Source of the DNA: Streptomyces sp. GESEQ-35
GTDB lineage: Bacteria; Actinomycetota; Actinomycetes; Streptomycetales; Streptomycetaceae
Assembly: GCF_017948485.1 (NCBI RefSeq)
Contig: NZ_JAFFSX010000042.1
Coordinates: 1 to 55,761 of the forward strand
Direction: 5' to 3'
Length of the DNA: 55,761 nucleotides
Of this stretch, positions 8,253-17,420 are shown one piece after another. Numbering within the stretch: the first letter of the stretch is position 1; every line of letters begins with the position of its first letter. The position numbers and the translations under genes are program-made. Under the pieces are notes generated by a model. It did not search any database. It was not told where the DNA came from and worked only from the letters and a program-made list of their open reading frames with translations.

Positions 8253-9584
8253 ATGAACCACGAGATGCTGATCCGTGGCGGCACCGTCCTCACCGTCGAT
8301 CCGGAGCTGGGGGATCTGCCCAGAGGAGACGTGCTGGTGCGCGGCGACCGGATCGTGGCGGTCGGCCCGGACATACCCGCCGCCGGTGCGCAGGTGGTCG
8401 ACGCCACCAACATGATCGTCATGCCCGGCCTGGTGGACACCCACCGGCATCTGTGGCAGTCGGCCACCCGGCAGATCGCCGCGGACTGGACGCTGGGCCA
8501 GTACGCCGAGCGGATGCTCGGCGTCATCGGCCCCCGCTTCACTGCCGAGGACGTCCACATCGCCGACCTGATGGGGGCGTTGGAGTGCCTCAACGGCGGG
8601 GTCACCACGGTGCTCGACTGGTCGCACATCATGAACACCCCCGATCACGCCGACGCGGCCGTGCAGGGACTCGCCGAATCCGGCATTCGAGCCGTGTTCG
8701 CCTACGGGTCACTGAGTTCACCCGCCGCCGAGTGGTACGCGTCGGACCTCACCCGGGTCGCCAAGACCTACTTCAACTCGAAGGACCAGTTGCTGACGCT
8801 GGCACTGGCCAGCCTGGGCCCCGAGTTCTCGTCCCTGGAGGAGACCGTCGATGACATCCGACTCGCGAGGGAGCTGGCCATCCCCACGTCGCTGCACGTC
8901 GGTGCGGGACGGCTCGGCGAGAGACGCGCCATCACACGGATGGCCGTGTCGGGGCTGCTCGGGCCCGACGTCGTCTACGTGCACTGCAACACCTGCACGG
9001 ACGACGAACTGCGCCTCATCGCGGAGTCGGGCGGACATGCCTCGATCTCGCCACGGGTGGAGATGCAGATGGGGCACGGTTACCCGGCGACCGGACGTCT
9101 GATGGCGGCAGGGGTACAGCCAAGCCTGAGTGTCGACGTGGTCAGCGGGGTCGGCGGCAGTCTGTTCGCCGAGATGCGCGGCACTCTGGAGGCGGAGCGC
9201 GGTTGGCAGAACCATCTGGCCCTGACGCGCGGCGAGTGGCCCGGGGAGCTGGCGCTGTCCACCCGGGACGTGGTGCGGATGGCGACCCTGGAGGGTGCCC
9301 GCACCCTCGGGATGGAGAACCGGATCGGTTCGCTCACACCCGGCAAGCAGGCGGACATCGTGCTGCTCAAGGTGGACACCCCGAGCCTCGGTCTGATCAA
9401 CCATCTGCCGGCCGCGGTGACGCTGTCCGACAGCGAGAACGTGCACACCGTCTTCGTGGCGGGACGTCCCGTCAAGGTGGCCGGACGGATGCTCGGCCAC
9501 GACCTGGGTTCCCTTCGGGAGAGTCTGACCGCGTCTCGGGACCGCCTCCTGACGGGCACACCGTTCGCTCCTTCCACAGCCTGA
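8253..9584 (+). CDS. Amidohydrolase of the TRZ/ATZ-deaminase type
   Basis: A 443-residue cyclic amidohydrolase. Metal motif HRH in DTHRHLWQSA is at about residue 65, with further ligands in SLHVGAG and YVHCNT and the Asp in SVDVVSG. This spacing matches the chlorohydrolase/deaminase branch that attacks heterocyclic or amidine C-N bonds. The ATG at 8253 has GGGAG seven bases upstream; an ATG at 8235 overlapping the previous stop is the alternative. It is the last gene of the LacI-linked operon. Two C-N hydrolases of different branches in one operon suggest successive hydrolysis of an N-containing substrate. Confidence 0.88.
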   Translation: MNHEMLIRGGTVLTVDPELGDLPRGDVLVRGDRIVAVGPDIPAAGAQVVDATNMIVMPGLVDTHRHLWQSATRQIAADWTLGQYAERMLGVIGPRFTAEDVHIADLMGALECLNGGVTTVLDWSHIMNTPDHADAAVQGLAESGIRAVFAYGSLSSPAAEWYASDLTRVAKTYFNSKDQLLTLALASLGPEFSSLEETVDDIRLARELAIPTSLHVGAGRLGERRAITRMAVSGLLGPDVVYVHCNTCTDDELRLIAESGGHASISPRVEMQMGHGYPATGRLMAAGVQPSLSVDVVSGVGGSLFAEMRGTLEAERGWQNHLALTRGEWPGELALSTRDVVRMATLEGARTLGMENRIGSLTPGKQADIVLLKVDTPSLGLINHLPAAVTLSDSENVHTVFVAGRPVKVAGRMLGHDLGSLRESLTASRDRLLTGTPFAPSTA

Positions 9585-9626
9585 GGCCGCTGTCCGCCGG
9601 CCCCCCGGGACACTAGCCGGACCTTG

Positions 9627-11840
9627 TCAGGACCGGTCCCCGACGGCGAGTTCGAACCACGTCGTCTTGCCCCGGCCGGCCGGTGAACTGCCCCAGGAAG
9701 ATGCCAGTGCGTCAACGATGAGCATGCCGCGTCCGGACTCGGCCTCGGCGTCCCCCACCTCCCCCGGTCCCAGGTTGGCGAGGAGGACGGGCGGACGGGG
9801 ATCACTGTCGCGTACTTCGACGCGCAGGTGGTCGGGGTATCCCCGCAGTCGTACGTCGACTTCGGTGTCGGCATGGATCAGAGCGTTGGTGACCACTTCG
9901 GTGATCAGGAGTTCCAGGTCGTCGAGCAGGGCGGCGAGCCCCCACTCGGGCAGCAGTCCCTGCAGGAAGTGCCGGAGGCGCCGGACATGCTGGACATCGC
10001 GGCGCTGGACGAACACCCGGGCAACCCGCCGGTGCGGACGGTTGCGCGTGCCGTCGTACCGCACCAGCAGCAGGGCCACGTCGTCGTCGCGCCGCGACTG
10101 ACGGGCATCGCCGACAAGCCGGTCGGCCAGCAACTCCAGGTCCTGGCCCCGACCGTCGGCGAGGATGCGGTGCAGCCGTTCCAGGCCGGCATCGACGTCC
10201 AGGTGGCTCAGGTCCAACAGCCCGTCGGTGTAGAGGGCGACGAGCGAGCCGGGAGCCAGTGCTGTCTCCGTCTGGACGTAGACGGTCTCGGGGCTGACTC
10301 CCAGCGGTGGGCCGACCGGCAGGTGTGGGGTGATGAGCCGTCCCCCTGCGTCGCTGATCACCGGCACGGGATGGCCCGCGCCGGCAAGGGTGGCCGCCCC
10401 GGTGTCGAGGTCGACCCAGAGACAGCAGCAGGTGGCGAAGAGGTCGGTGTCGAGTTCGGCGAGCAGCCTGTTGCTGCGGTTCAGCACGGTCGCGGGATCA
10501 TGGCCCTCCGTGGCGTAGGCGCGCACACCGCTGCGCAGTTGTCCCATGGTCCCGCCGGCTTCGAGGCTGTGTCCCTCGACGTCCCCGATGACGAGTCCTA
10601 TGCCGCCGGAGCCGGGCAGGCTGATCATGTCGTACCAGTCGCCGCCCACTTCGGCACCGGCCGTCGCGGGGAGGTAGCGCGCGGTGGAGACGATCTCCGC
10701 CAGGTGCGGCAGGGTACGGGGCAGCAGGCCCTGCTGCATGGTCTGGGCGATCACATGCTCCAGCTCGTAGGCCCGGGCCCGCTGCAGCGACTGGCCGACC
10801 TGGCCCAGCATGATCATGAGTACCGCGAGTTCGTCGTCGCCCAGCCTGCACGATGGGTCGGCGGAGATGACGCAGCAGCCCACCGCCTGACCGTCCGCGA
10901 TCAGCGGAAGGAAGAACCACGCCGTGGTGTCGTCGTCGTACCGGTCGAGACCGGGGTACGCCGCACGCAACTCCTTCCCCGTTGCGAAAAGCAGGAGCTG
11001 GAGGCTGACCGTGGCGTCCGTCTCCGGGGTGCTGCCGGTGAGCAGAAGCCCGTCGAGGCTGCGCAGGTCCTCCTTGCGGAAACCGGCTGCCCCCACCACC
11101 CGCAGCCGGCCCCTGTCGGCCAGGCACAAGGCCATCGCCCGCCCGCCGAACGGCCGCACGACCTGGGCCTGAGCGATGGCCACGATGTCCCTCGGACGCT
11201 TCGCGGCGGTCAGTTCGGTGGCAAGACGCTGGAACCGGTAGAGGAAAGCCGTACTCCGGCTCCAGCCGGTGCCGGGAGACTCCGGAATGAACACGGGTGC
11301 CGGGGGTGCCTGCACGCCGGCGCCCTCAGCGGCCGCTTGCTCCAGTTCGACAGCGAGTCGATCTGCGACGCCCACCAGGAAGTCCAGGGAGTCCGCGGGC
11401 AGTTCCTGGGGCGGAGCCCACCGCAGGGTCACCGCGCCGAACCGCCGCCGGTCCGTACGCAACGGTACGGAGACCACGATCATGGCGTACGGCACGTACT
11501 GGATCATCGCCGGCTCGCTCCGGATCAGGGCTCGGGTCCGCTCCTCGTCCCAGATCACCGGCCCACCGGTGCGGTAGGCGACGGCGGTCGCGAACCGCGC
11601 GTCGTCCGCTGCCATTCCCGGCGTGACGGTGAAGCCCAGAGGAGTGTCGAGCGCCATCGCAGCCGCCAGGGCGTGTCCGTCGTCCTCGGCGTCGGCACCG
11701 ACCGCTACGAGATATGCCGTGGTCGTGCTCGGACGCAGCCTGGCGTGAATCCGGCGCAGCGCCGCGGCCAGGTACGCGTCACGGCGTACATCCGCGGACG
11801 TGACGGGACCGTTGGTGCGCATGATGGCTTCGCCATCCAT
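9627..11840 (-). CDS. GAF / SpoIIE (PP2C) phosphatase / HATPase multidomain regulator
   Basis: A 737-residue signalling protein. Two GAF-like sensor regions occupy about residues 25-175 and 205-350. A SpoIIE-type PP2C phosphatase domain follows with GGDWYDM and DVEGH at about 395-425, and a C-terminal GHKL ATPase of the RsbW type carries EVVTNALIHA at about 655. Such proteins can dephosphorylate an anti-anti-sigma factor and phosphorylate it in the same polypeptide, thereby tuning a SigB-like sigma factor. No transmembrane segment is seen, so it is cytoplasmic. Its promoter region contains a Fur-like box and a TCTAGCGCTAGA palindrome. The partner sigma system is not in the window. Confidence 0.9.
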   Translation of the reverse strand: MDGEAIMRTNGPVTSADVRRDAYLAAALRRIHARLRPSTTTAYLVAVGADAEDDGHALAAAMALDTPLGFTVTPGMAADDARFATAVAYRTGGPVIWDEERTRALIRSEPAMIQYVPYAMIVVSVPLRTDRRRFGAVTLRWAPPQELPADSLDFLVGVADRLAVELEQAAAEGAGVQAPPAPVFIPESPGTGWSRSTAFLYRFQRLATELTAAKRPRDIVAIAQAQVVRPFGGRAMALCLADRGRLRVVGAAGFRKEDLRSLDGLLLTGSTPETDATVSLQLLLFATGKELRAAYPGLDRYDDDTTAWFFLPLIADGQAVGCCVISADPSCRLGDDELAVLMIMLGQVGQSLQRARAYELEHVIAQTMQQGLLPRTLPHLAEIVSTARYLPATAGAEVGGDWYDMISLPGSGGIGLVIGDVEGHSLEAGGTMGQLRSGVRAYATEGHDPATVLNRSNRLLAELDTDLFATCCCLWVDLDTGAATLAGAGHPVPVISDAGGRLITPHLPVGPPLGVSPETVYVQTETALAPGSLVALYTDGLLDLSHLDVDAGLERLHRILADGRGQDLELLADRLVGDARQSRRDDDVALLLVRYDGTRNRPHRRVARVFVQRRDVQHVRRLRHFLQGLLPEWGLAALLDDLELLITEVVTNALIHADTEVDVRLRGYPDHLRVEVRDSDPRPPVLLANLGPGEVGDAEAESGRGMLIVDALASSWGSSPAGRGKTTWFELAVGDRS

Positions 11841-11861
11841 AGACCCATCGTAGGCTCCGCT

Positions 11862-11882
11862 AGATTGGACTCTGTCAAATCT
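11862..11882. promoter_or_regulatory. Fur-family-like box A (9-3-9 inverted repeat)
   Basis: AGATTGGAC, 3 bases, GTCAAATCT: the arms match at 8 of 9 positions. It overlaps a perfect 12-bp palindrome TCTAGCGCTAGA at 11880-11891. It lies between the divergent phosphatase gene and the DUF2180 gene. A matching site precedes the Fur-family gene, so this is probably its operator. Confidence 0.6.
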
Positions 11883-12001
11883 AGCGCTAGACTTTCGTTA
11901 TCGCTCGGCAGTGAGCACATGGACACCGCCGTCCGCTCACCGGGACTCCGACTTCCCGATCTGAGCCCGAGCATCGATCTCTTCACGCAACGGAGTGAGA
12001 C

Positions 12002-12211
12002 ATGAAGTGCTACGACTGCACCCAGGAGGGACGCGACGACACCCTCGGCATCGGCGTCTGTGCTCGATGCGGCCTGTTCACCTGCCAGGACCACGCCCAG
12101 ATCGTCCGGGAATCCGTCCAGCAGCACAGCGGCCTCGCACGCACGACCAGCCGCCTGCTGGCACGCAGGGTCGTCTGCACCACCTGTCGCGCGGCCGAGA
12201 CCGTCGGCTGA
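12002..12211 (+). CDS. DUF2180 family small zinc-ribbon-like protein
   Basis: A 69-residue protein with paired cysteines: MKCYDC at the start, VCARCGLFTCQDHA in the middle and VCTTCR near the end. This is the arrangement of the actinobacterial DUF2180 family, probably a metal-binding fold of unknown function. It starts at an ATG just after GGAGTGAGAC and is followed within 100 bp by a Fur-family regulator. A Fur-like box is found upstream of each gene, which points to metal- or redox-dependent co-regulation. Confidence 0.85.
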   Translation: MKCYDCTQEGRDDTLGIGVCARCGLFTCQDHAQIVRESVQQHSGLARTTSRLLARRVVCTTCRAAETVG

Positions 12212-12237
12212 GGTCGGCTGTCGCCGTCACACCCAGC

Positions 12238-12258
12238 ACATTTGATCGTGTCAATTCT
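12238..12258. promoter_or_regulatory. Fur-family-like box B
   Basis: ACATTTGAT, 3 bases, GTCAATTCT has the same 9-3-9 architecture and TTTGA...GTCAA core as box A (11862-11882). It is 46 bp upstream of the Fur-family start, suggesting autoregulation. Confidence 0.6.
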
Positions 12259-12303
12259 CGGCCGTATCGTCCGTAGGGGACTTCTGGAGAACCGAGGAGT
12301 GAC

Positions 12304-12759
12304 GTGACCATGGAATCGCAGGCAGGCGACCTGCTCAAGGGCAAGGGCTTGCGCAGCACCGCCCAGCGCCGTGCGGTCCTGGCCGCCTTGCAGGGACATC
12401 CGCACTCCACGGCGCCCGACCTCGAGGCGAGAATCGGGGTGGGCGAGGACTCCGCCGGCGGCCTCTCGCGGCAGGGGCTGTACAACGTCCTTGAGGACCT
12501 GACAAAGGCGCAGTTGATCCGGTGCATCGAGCCGGCGGGCTCGTCTTCCCGATACGAGCTTCGGGTGGGCGACAACCATCATCATTTGGTGTGCCGCCAC
12601 TGTGGCCGGGTCGAGGACGTCGACTGCACGATCGGAGCGGCTCCGTGTCTGGATCCGGTGGAGAACAAGGGCTTCGCCGTCGACGAGGCCGAGATCACCT
12701 GGTGGGGCCTGTGCGAGGAATGCCAGGACCACACAGCCGCGTCGGATCCGATGCACTGA
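12304..12759 (+). CDS. Fur-family metalloregulator (CatR/PerR-like)
   Basis: A 151-residue Fur-superfamily repressor. The winged helix covers about residues 10-85 (LRSTAQRRAVLAAL, GLSRQGLYNVLEDL). The dimerisation and metal domain has DNHHHLVC, a CRHC pair and a C-terminal CEEC pair that form the structural zinc site. Family members sense iron, peroxide or other metals. The start is either the GTG at 12304 or the ATG at 12310; GAGGAG at 12294-12299 is 4 or 10 bases away, so this is open. Unlike typical catR genes it is not next to a catalase; its neighbours are the DUF2180 gene and the SpoIIE-type phosphatase. Confidence 0.9.
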   Translation: MTMESQAGDLLKGKGLRSTAQRRAVLAALQGHPHSTAPDLEARIGVGEDSAGGLSRQGLYNVLEDLTKAQLIRCIEPAGSSSRYELRVGDNHHHLVCRHCGRVEDVDCTIGAAPCLDPVENKGFAVDEAEITWWGLCEECQDHTAASDPMH

Positions 12760-13029
12760 CCCTGGCATCGGCCCTATCCCCTTCCACCGAGTCGCATTGC
12801 GCCCCTGAACGGAAGCCCTGCGGACACACCGGCCGTCGCGTTCCGCTCATGAGCCAGGCAGAGCCGAATACGACCAGCGGGTGGCCATGGCCACGGCCAT
12901 CGTGCGGGGGTACGCAATACACGATGCATCCACGGTGAACTCGTCCATCTGGTCGACGAAGTGAGCTCAGCGGCTCCCCCACACCAGAACTTGTGGCCGG
13001 CCGACGCGACGGCGAAGGCAACGCGTTCC

Positions 13030-13902
13030 TCACACGGTGACCAGCGGCGAGGCGTCCAGCAGGGCCAACGCGTCGGCGGGGATGTGCAGTTCGGCGGCTG
13101 CCGCTGAATCGCGGGCGGTCTCCGGACGGCTGGAGCCCGGAATGGGAATCACCACCGGCGACAGAGCGAGCATCCATGCGAGGCACACCTGCTGGGGCGT
13201 CGCGTCCAACCGCTGGGCCACGTAGGTGAACGGGAGATGGCGGGCGCCGAGGCGCCGGGCCCGGGAGATGCCGCCCAGTGGCCTCCAGGGCAGGAATGCG
13301 ATGCCCAGTTCATGGCACAGGTCCAACTCGGGCCGACTGGAACGGAACGTCGGTGAAAACTGGTTCTGCACGCTCGCCAACCTGCCACCGAGGACCTCCC
13401 GAGCGGTGCGAATCTGCTCTGGGTCGACATTGGAAACCCCAGCGGCGACGATCTTTCCCTCTTCGAGGAGTTCGGCGAGCGCTCCGACGGACTCGGCGTA
13501 AGGAATCCTCGGGTCGGGGCGGTGGAACTGATAGAGGCCGATCGCCTCCACGCCCAGTCGGGCCAGCGACTGTTCGCAGGCGCGTTTGATGTACTCGGGC
13601 CTTCCGTCGACCGTCAACGAGCCGTCTCCCGACCGACGACTGCCGCCCTTGGTGGCGACGAGCACGTCGGGCACAGGGCCGTACGTCGACAAAGCCTTGG
13701 CGACCAGCGTTTCGTTGTGGCCGATGTCGTCCGCTCCGACGTGGTACGCGTCGGCGGTGTCGATGAGCGCCATGCCCGCATCGAGAGCGGCGTGCACCGT
13801 CGCGATCGCGCGCTCCGCATCCGGTCTTCCCTCGATGGACAGGGGCATGGCTCCGAGACCGACGGCACTCACGTCGAACGGTCCGATGGGTCGGATCTGC
13901 AC
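13030..13902 (-). CDS. Aldo/keto reductase
   Basis: A 290-residue NADPH-dependent oxidoreductase of the AKR superfamily, reducing carbonyls to alcohols. The catalytic tetrad is visible: Asp and Tyr in LIDTADAYH, Lys in VATKGG and His in QFHRPDP. The C-terminal cofactor motif is IPIPGSSRPE. It is transcribed divergently from a LysR gene across a 72-bp region holding a perfect inverted repeat, so it is the likely target of that regulator. Confidence 0.9.
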   Translation of the reverse strand: MQIRPIGPFDVSAVGLGAMPLSIEGRPDAERAIATVHAALDAGMALIDTADAYHVGADDIGHNETLVAKALSTYGPVPDVLVATKGGSRRSGDGSLTVDGRPEYIKRACEQSLARLGVEAIGLYQFHRPDPRIPYAESVGALAELLEEGKIVAAGVSNVDPEQIRTAREVLGGRLASVQNQFSPTFRSSRPELDLCHELGIAFLPWRPLGGISRARRLGARHLPFTYVAQRLDATPQQVCLAWMLALSPVVIPIPGSSRPETARDSAAAAELHIPADALALLDASPLVTV

Positions 13903-13933
13903 GATGGGTCACTCCCGGAATTGAGTCACGAAG

Positions 13934-13949
13934 CAGATAGAAATATCTG
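13934..13949. promoter_or_regulatory. LysR-type binding site (CAGATA-N4-TATCTG)
   Basis: Perfect 6-bp arms CAGATA and TATCTG flank GAAA in the region between the divergent aldo/keto reductase and lysR genes. The AT-rich dyad fits a LysR recognition site. Confidence 0.6.
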
Positions 13950-13974
13950 AATTCATCGACTAGGGTTATTAATC

Positions 13975-14910
13975 ATGGAACTTCGGCATTTGGAGTACTT
14001 CGTCGCCGTCGCCGAGGAACGGCACTTCACACGCGCCGCCGAGCGGCTGCTGGTGTCGCAGTCGGGGCTGTCCGCCTCGGTGCGTTCCCTCGAAAAGGAA
14101 CTGGGCGCCCAGCTCTTCCGGCGCAACACCCGCAGCGTCGATCTGACGGAGGCGGGCCGGGCGCTGCTGGACGAGGCCCGTCGCACCCTTGCCGGTGCAC
14201 GCGCCGCGAAGGACGCTGTCGCCGCCGTGCAGGGGCTGCTGCGCGGCGCCCTGGCCGTAGGCACCGAGCAGTGCCTCGGCGCTGTTCATGTGCCTGACCT
14301 GCTGGCCGGCTTCCGTGGCCGGCACCCCGGTGTGGAGATTCACATGAGGCAGGACGGCTCACAGGCCCTGGCCGAGGATGTCGCTGCCGGCCAACTGGAT
14401 CTGGCGTTCGTCGCGTTGAACGACCTCCCCCCGGCCGGGGTGAGCCTTCTCCCCCTGTCGACGGAACCGATGGTCCTGTTGTGCCACGCCGCGCATCCCC
14501 TGGCGGGACGCGAAGAAGCAGAGTGGAAGGAACTGGACGGCGAGACCTTCGTGGACTTCGCTCCCGGCTGGGGTGCGCGTGACGTCACCAGCCACGCCTT
14601 CACCGAAGCCGGGTGCCAGCGCGTCGTCGCCTTGCAGGTCAACGACGTGCACAGCTTGCTGGACCTGGTCGGGCACGGACTCGGAGTGGCTCTCGTACCC
14701 CGGCACATCGCGGACAAGCCCCAGGCAGACGCCCTGAGCGTGGTGGCCCTGGCTGACGGATCCACCGCCGTCTGGCGGGCTGCGGTCGCCGTACCGGATC
14801 AGGCGCGGATGACGCCGGCGGCGCGCCGGCTGTTGGGCATGGTGCCCGGCCTCGATGCCGTCCCGAGCCGGAGGCACAGCGTTCCGGGAGGCGGATCGCC
14901 CCGTCCCTGA
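13975..14910 (+). CDS. LysR-family transcriptional regulator
   Basis: A 311-residue LTTR. The N-terminal winged helix is MELRHLEYFVAVAEERHFTR (residues 1-20) followed by LLVSQSGLSASVRSLEKELG, and the substrate-binding domain follows from about residue 90. A motif FVDFAPGWGARD in the effector domain is shared with the LysR protein at 17468-18367, so the two are recent paralogues. Family members activate a divergent gene on binding a small inducer; here that is the aldo/keto reductase. Confidence 0.92.
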   Translation: MELRHLEYFVAVAEERHFTRAAERLLVSQSGLSASVRSLEKELGAQLFRRNTRSVDLTEAGRALLDEARRTLAGARAAKDAVAAVQGLLRGALAVGTEQCLGAVHVPDLLAGFRGRHPGVEIHMRQDGSQALAEDVAAGQLDLAFVALNDLPPAGVSLLPLSTEPMVLLCHAAHPLAGREEAEWKELDGETFVDFAPGWGARDVTSHAFTEAGCQRVVALQVNDVHSLLDLVGHGLGVALVPRHIADKPQADALSVVALADGSTAVWRAAVAVPDQARMTPAARRLLGMVPGLDAVPSRRHSVPGGGSPRP

Positions 14911-14934
14911 CCCCCGGGAGTCGGCACCCGAGCG

Positions 14935-15903
14935 TCACACCACCCCCTCGGGTGTCGCGCCCTCGACGGAGACTGCGTCGGCCGCGAGTTCGTCGATCCG
15001 GGACAGGTCCTCGGCACTCAGCTCCACCTCGGCGGCCGCGGCGCTGGCCCGGATATTCGCGCTGCTGCGCGCGCCGACGATGGCCACGTGCACACCCGGC
15101 CGGGCGAGCACCCAGGCGATCGCCAGCTGGCTGACCGTCAGCCCGCGCTCCTCGGCGAACTCGGCGAGCCGCCGTACGACGGCCAGATTGCGCTTCAAGG
15201 CGTCCCCCGTGAACGCACTGGACTTGCCGCGCCAGTCGCTCTCCTCGAACGTGGTGCTCTCGTCGAACCGGCCGGTGAGCAGACCGCTGGCGAGGGGGCT
15301 GTACGCCAGAACGCCGATGTTGCGCTCGATGGTGTAGGGCAGAACCCCGGCTTCGATGCCGCGGCGGAAGAGGTGGTACGGAGGCTGCAGGGTGTCCACC
15401 GGGCGGACCGCGGCGAACTCGTCCATCTGCTGGGCGTCGTAGTTGGACACGCCGACACAGCGGATCTTGCCTTCGTCGACCAGTTGCTGCAGCGCGCCGG
15501 CCGTCTCCGCGGCAGGCACGTTCGAGTCCGGCCAGTGCACCTGGTAGAGGTCGATCGTCTCGACCCCCAGACTGCGCAGACTCTGCTCGACGCCCCGGCG
15601 CAAATAGGCGGCGGACGCATCTCGTCCGCCCTCCGGCTTGACGCCGCCCTTGGTGCCGATCACCACGCTGTCCCTGTCGCCGGCGATCTCCTTGCGCAGG
15701 GCCTCACCGAGAAGGCGTTCAGACGCGCCGAAACCGTAGGCCTGGGCGGTGTCGAAAAAGTTGATCCCGAGCTCTCGGGCTTCGCGGATGGCTGCGATGG
15801 CCCGGTCCTCGTCGAACGTCCCCCACTGCCCACCCAGTTGCCAGGTACCGAAGGCTATGCGGGAGACGCGTAGCCCTGTCGAACCGAGCATGACCGATTT
15901 CAT
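14935..15903 (-). CDS. Aldo/keto reductase
   Basis: A 322-residue AKR. Tetrad residues are in NFFDTAQAYG (Asp, Tyr), VIGTKGG (Lys) and QVHWPD (His). The segment GVSNYDAQQM and the C-terminal IVGARSSANI motif, which binds the NADPH phosphate, are also present. It is longer than and distinct from the AKR at 13030-13902, closer to the plant and bacterial AKR11-14 type. It converges on the LysR gene at 13975-14910. Confidence 0.9.
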   Translation of the reverse strand: MKSVMLGSTGLRVSRIAFGTWQLGGQWGTFDEDRAIAAIREARELGINFFDTAQAYGFGASERLLGEALRKEIAGDRDSVVIGTKGGVKPEGGRDASAAYLRRGVEQSLRSLGVETIDLYQVHWPDSNVPAAETAGALQQLVDEGKIRCVGVSNYDAQQMDEFAAVRPVDTLQPPYHLFRRGIEAGVLPYTIERNIGVLAYSPLASGLLTGRFDESTTFEESDWRGKSSAFTGDALKRNLAVVRRLAEFAEERGLTVSQLAIAWVLARPGVHVAIVGARSSANIRASAAAAEVELSAEDLSRIDELAADAVSVEGATPEGVV

Positions 15904-16040
15904 GAGTGCTGCTCCTCGTAGGTACGTCGTCGTGCCGGTTCATGCTGACGCCGCCCCTGCCATGCGGTCCAACAGAAGAAAACGAACGCGGCGATCGGCG
16001 GAGGTTCTCAATCGCTGAAGGCCTGCCATGCACCGCTCGG

Positions 16041-17336
16041 CTATTCGGACCGAACCGGCATCTCGCTGCGGGCATGCTCCCTGCCCACTACACGGACGCA
16101 CAGCGCCACGGCGATGGCCACGATCACGACGAACACCAGCATCACCGTGCGGGCGGCCACGAATTGCGTGGCGATGCCCAGTCCCACCACGGGAACCGAC
16201 AGCCCGATGTACGCGCCGAGAAAGAAGCCGGAGAGCACCTCGGCCCGTGACTCCGGCGGGGCGGTCGACCCGGCGGCTGCCAGCGCGCCCCTGAAGGCCA
16301 GGCCCCCACCGGCGCCGGTGAGCACGCCACCGATCACGAACGTCGCCAGGTTCGGCAGCCACATCCCGCCTGCGAGGAGCGCGAGGCCCGGGATGAGGAG
16401 GAACGGGCCGACGCGCAGCGTCAGTTGCAGGTCGGCCCGGCTCAGCGCGATCTGGGCGACAGCGCCCGCGGCGAATGCGGCGAATGCCACCGCGCCGGCC
16501 AGGGCGTGCGACTCCTGGTGCATTGTGCCGGCCAGGAAACTCGGAGCCAGCGAGTTGAACACGCCGAAGACGGAGAACGAGGCCAGGCCCGCGGCCGTGG
16601 CGGCGAAGAACATCCGGCGAGCGTGCCGCGGCACCGCGATCCGCTGAGGCCGGTAGCGCGGAGCGTGAACCGGCCGGTTCGCGGTCTCCGGCGACATCGC
16701 GACCAGGAGGGCCAGCACGCACAGCACGGCGGCGAACACGATGTAGGGCAGTCGCAGCGGTTGCGGCGCGTATTCGGCCAGCAGGCCGGCAGCGAGCGGG
16801 CCGACGCCGATTCCGCCCAGGTTTGCCGCGGTGGCGACGACCTGCGCGCGACGCGGCGAGGTCGCGTCGCCGCCGAGCACCCCGATGTGCAGCTCACCGA
16901 GGTAGGCGGTGGCGGTGGCGGTCGTGAGGCCGATGGATATGCCGGAGATGATCCTGGCGACCACCAGTCCGGGCAGGCTCGGCGCGAACAGGAAGACCAG
17001 CGCGCTCCCCACGTTGAGAAGCAACGCGGGTACGAACACCCACTTGCGCCCCACCCAGTCGGACAGGTGACCGCCGAAGAACAGGCTGGCGATCACCCCG
17101 ACCGCGTACACGGCGTAGACGACCGTCAGCATGATCGTGGAGAAGTGATCGCGCTGTTGGTACAGCACGTACAGCGGTGTGGGGACTGCGGAGAATCCCA
17201 TGTTCACCAGGAAGGCCAGCGTCGCGGCCCAGAAGCCGAACGAGTGATGCCGGCGCCGTCGCGCATGCGCAGGGTGCGCAGGGTGCGGATACCCGACCCC
17301 GGCCCGTTCGCCTCCGGCGCTGATGACAGAAGACAT
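16041..17336 (-). CDS. MFS transporter
   Basis: A 431-residue major-facilitator protein with twelve predicted membrane helices. The loop 2-3 motif appears as GGHLSDWVGRKW (about residue 75), followed by GISIGLTTATATAYLGEL. The size and lack of a sugar-porter signature suggest a drug- or metabolite-exporter-type member. It is divergent from a LysR gene starting at 17468, the usual layout for an inducible exporter. Confidence 0.88.
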   Translation of the reverse strand: MSSVISAGGERAGVGYPHPAHPAHARRRRHHSFGFWAATLAFLVNMGFSAVPTPLYVLYQQRDHFSTIMLTVVYAVYAVGVIASLFFGGHLSDWVGRKWVFVPALLLNVGSALVFLFAPSLPGLVVARIISGISIGLTTATATAYLGELHIGVLGGDATSPRRAQVVATAANLGGIGVGPLAAGLLAEYAPQPLRLPYIVFAAVLCVLALLVAMSPETANRPVHAPRYRPQRIAVPRHARRMFFAATAAGLASFSVFGVFNSLAPSFLAGTMHQESHALAGAVAFAAFAAGAVAQIALSRADLQLTLRVGPFLLIPGLALLAGGMWLPNLATFVIGGVLTGAGGGLAFRGALAAAGSTAPPESRAEVLSGFFLGAYIGLSVPVVGLGIATQFVAARTVMLVFVVIVAIAVALCVRVVGREHARSEMPVRSE

Positions 17337-17420
17337 GAAGGTGTCCTTGGGCGATAGGTGATGGATGGCCGCAGCCTGCCGCCACGGCTTGCCCCTCCAG
17401 CCTTCTGGCTTGCCGTTATG

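Noticed and set aside
9828..12005. A 725-codon open frame on the + strand
   Set aside because: It is antisense to the SpoIIE/GAF gene, has no family motif and reflects GC-rich codon usage.
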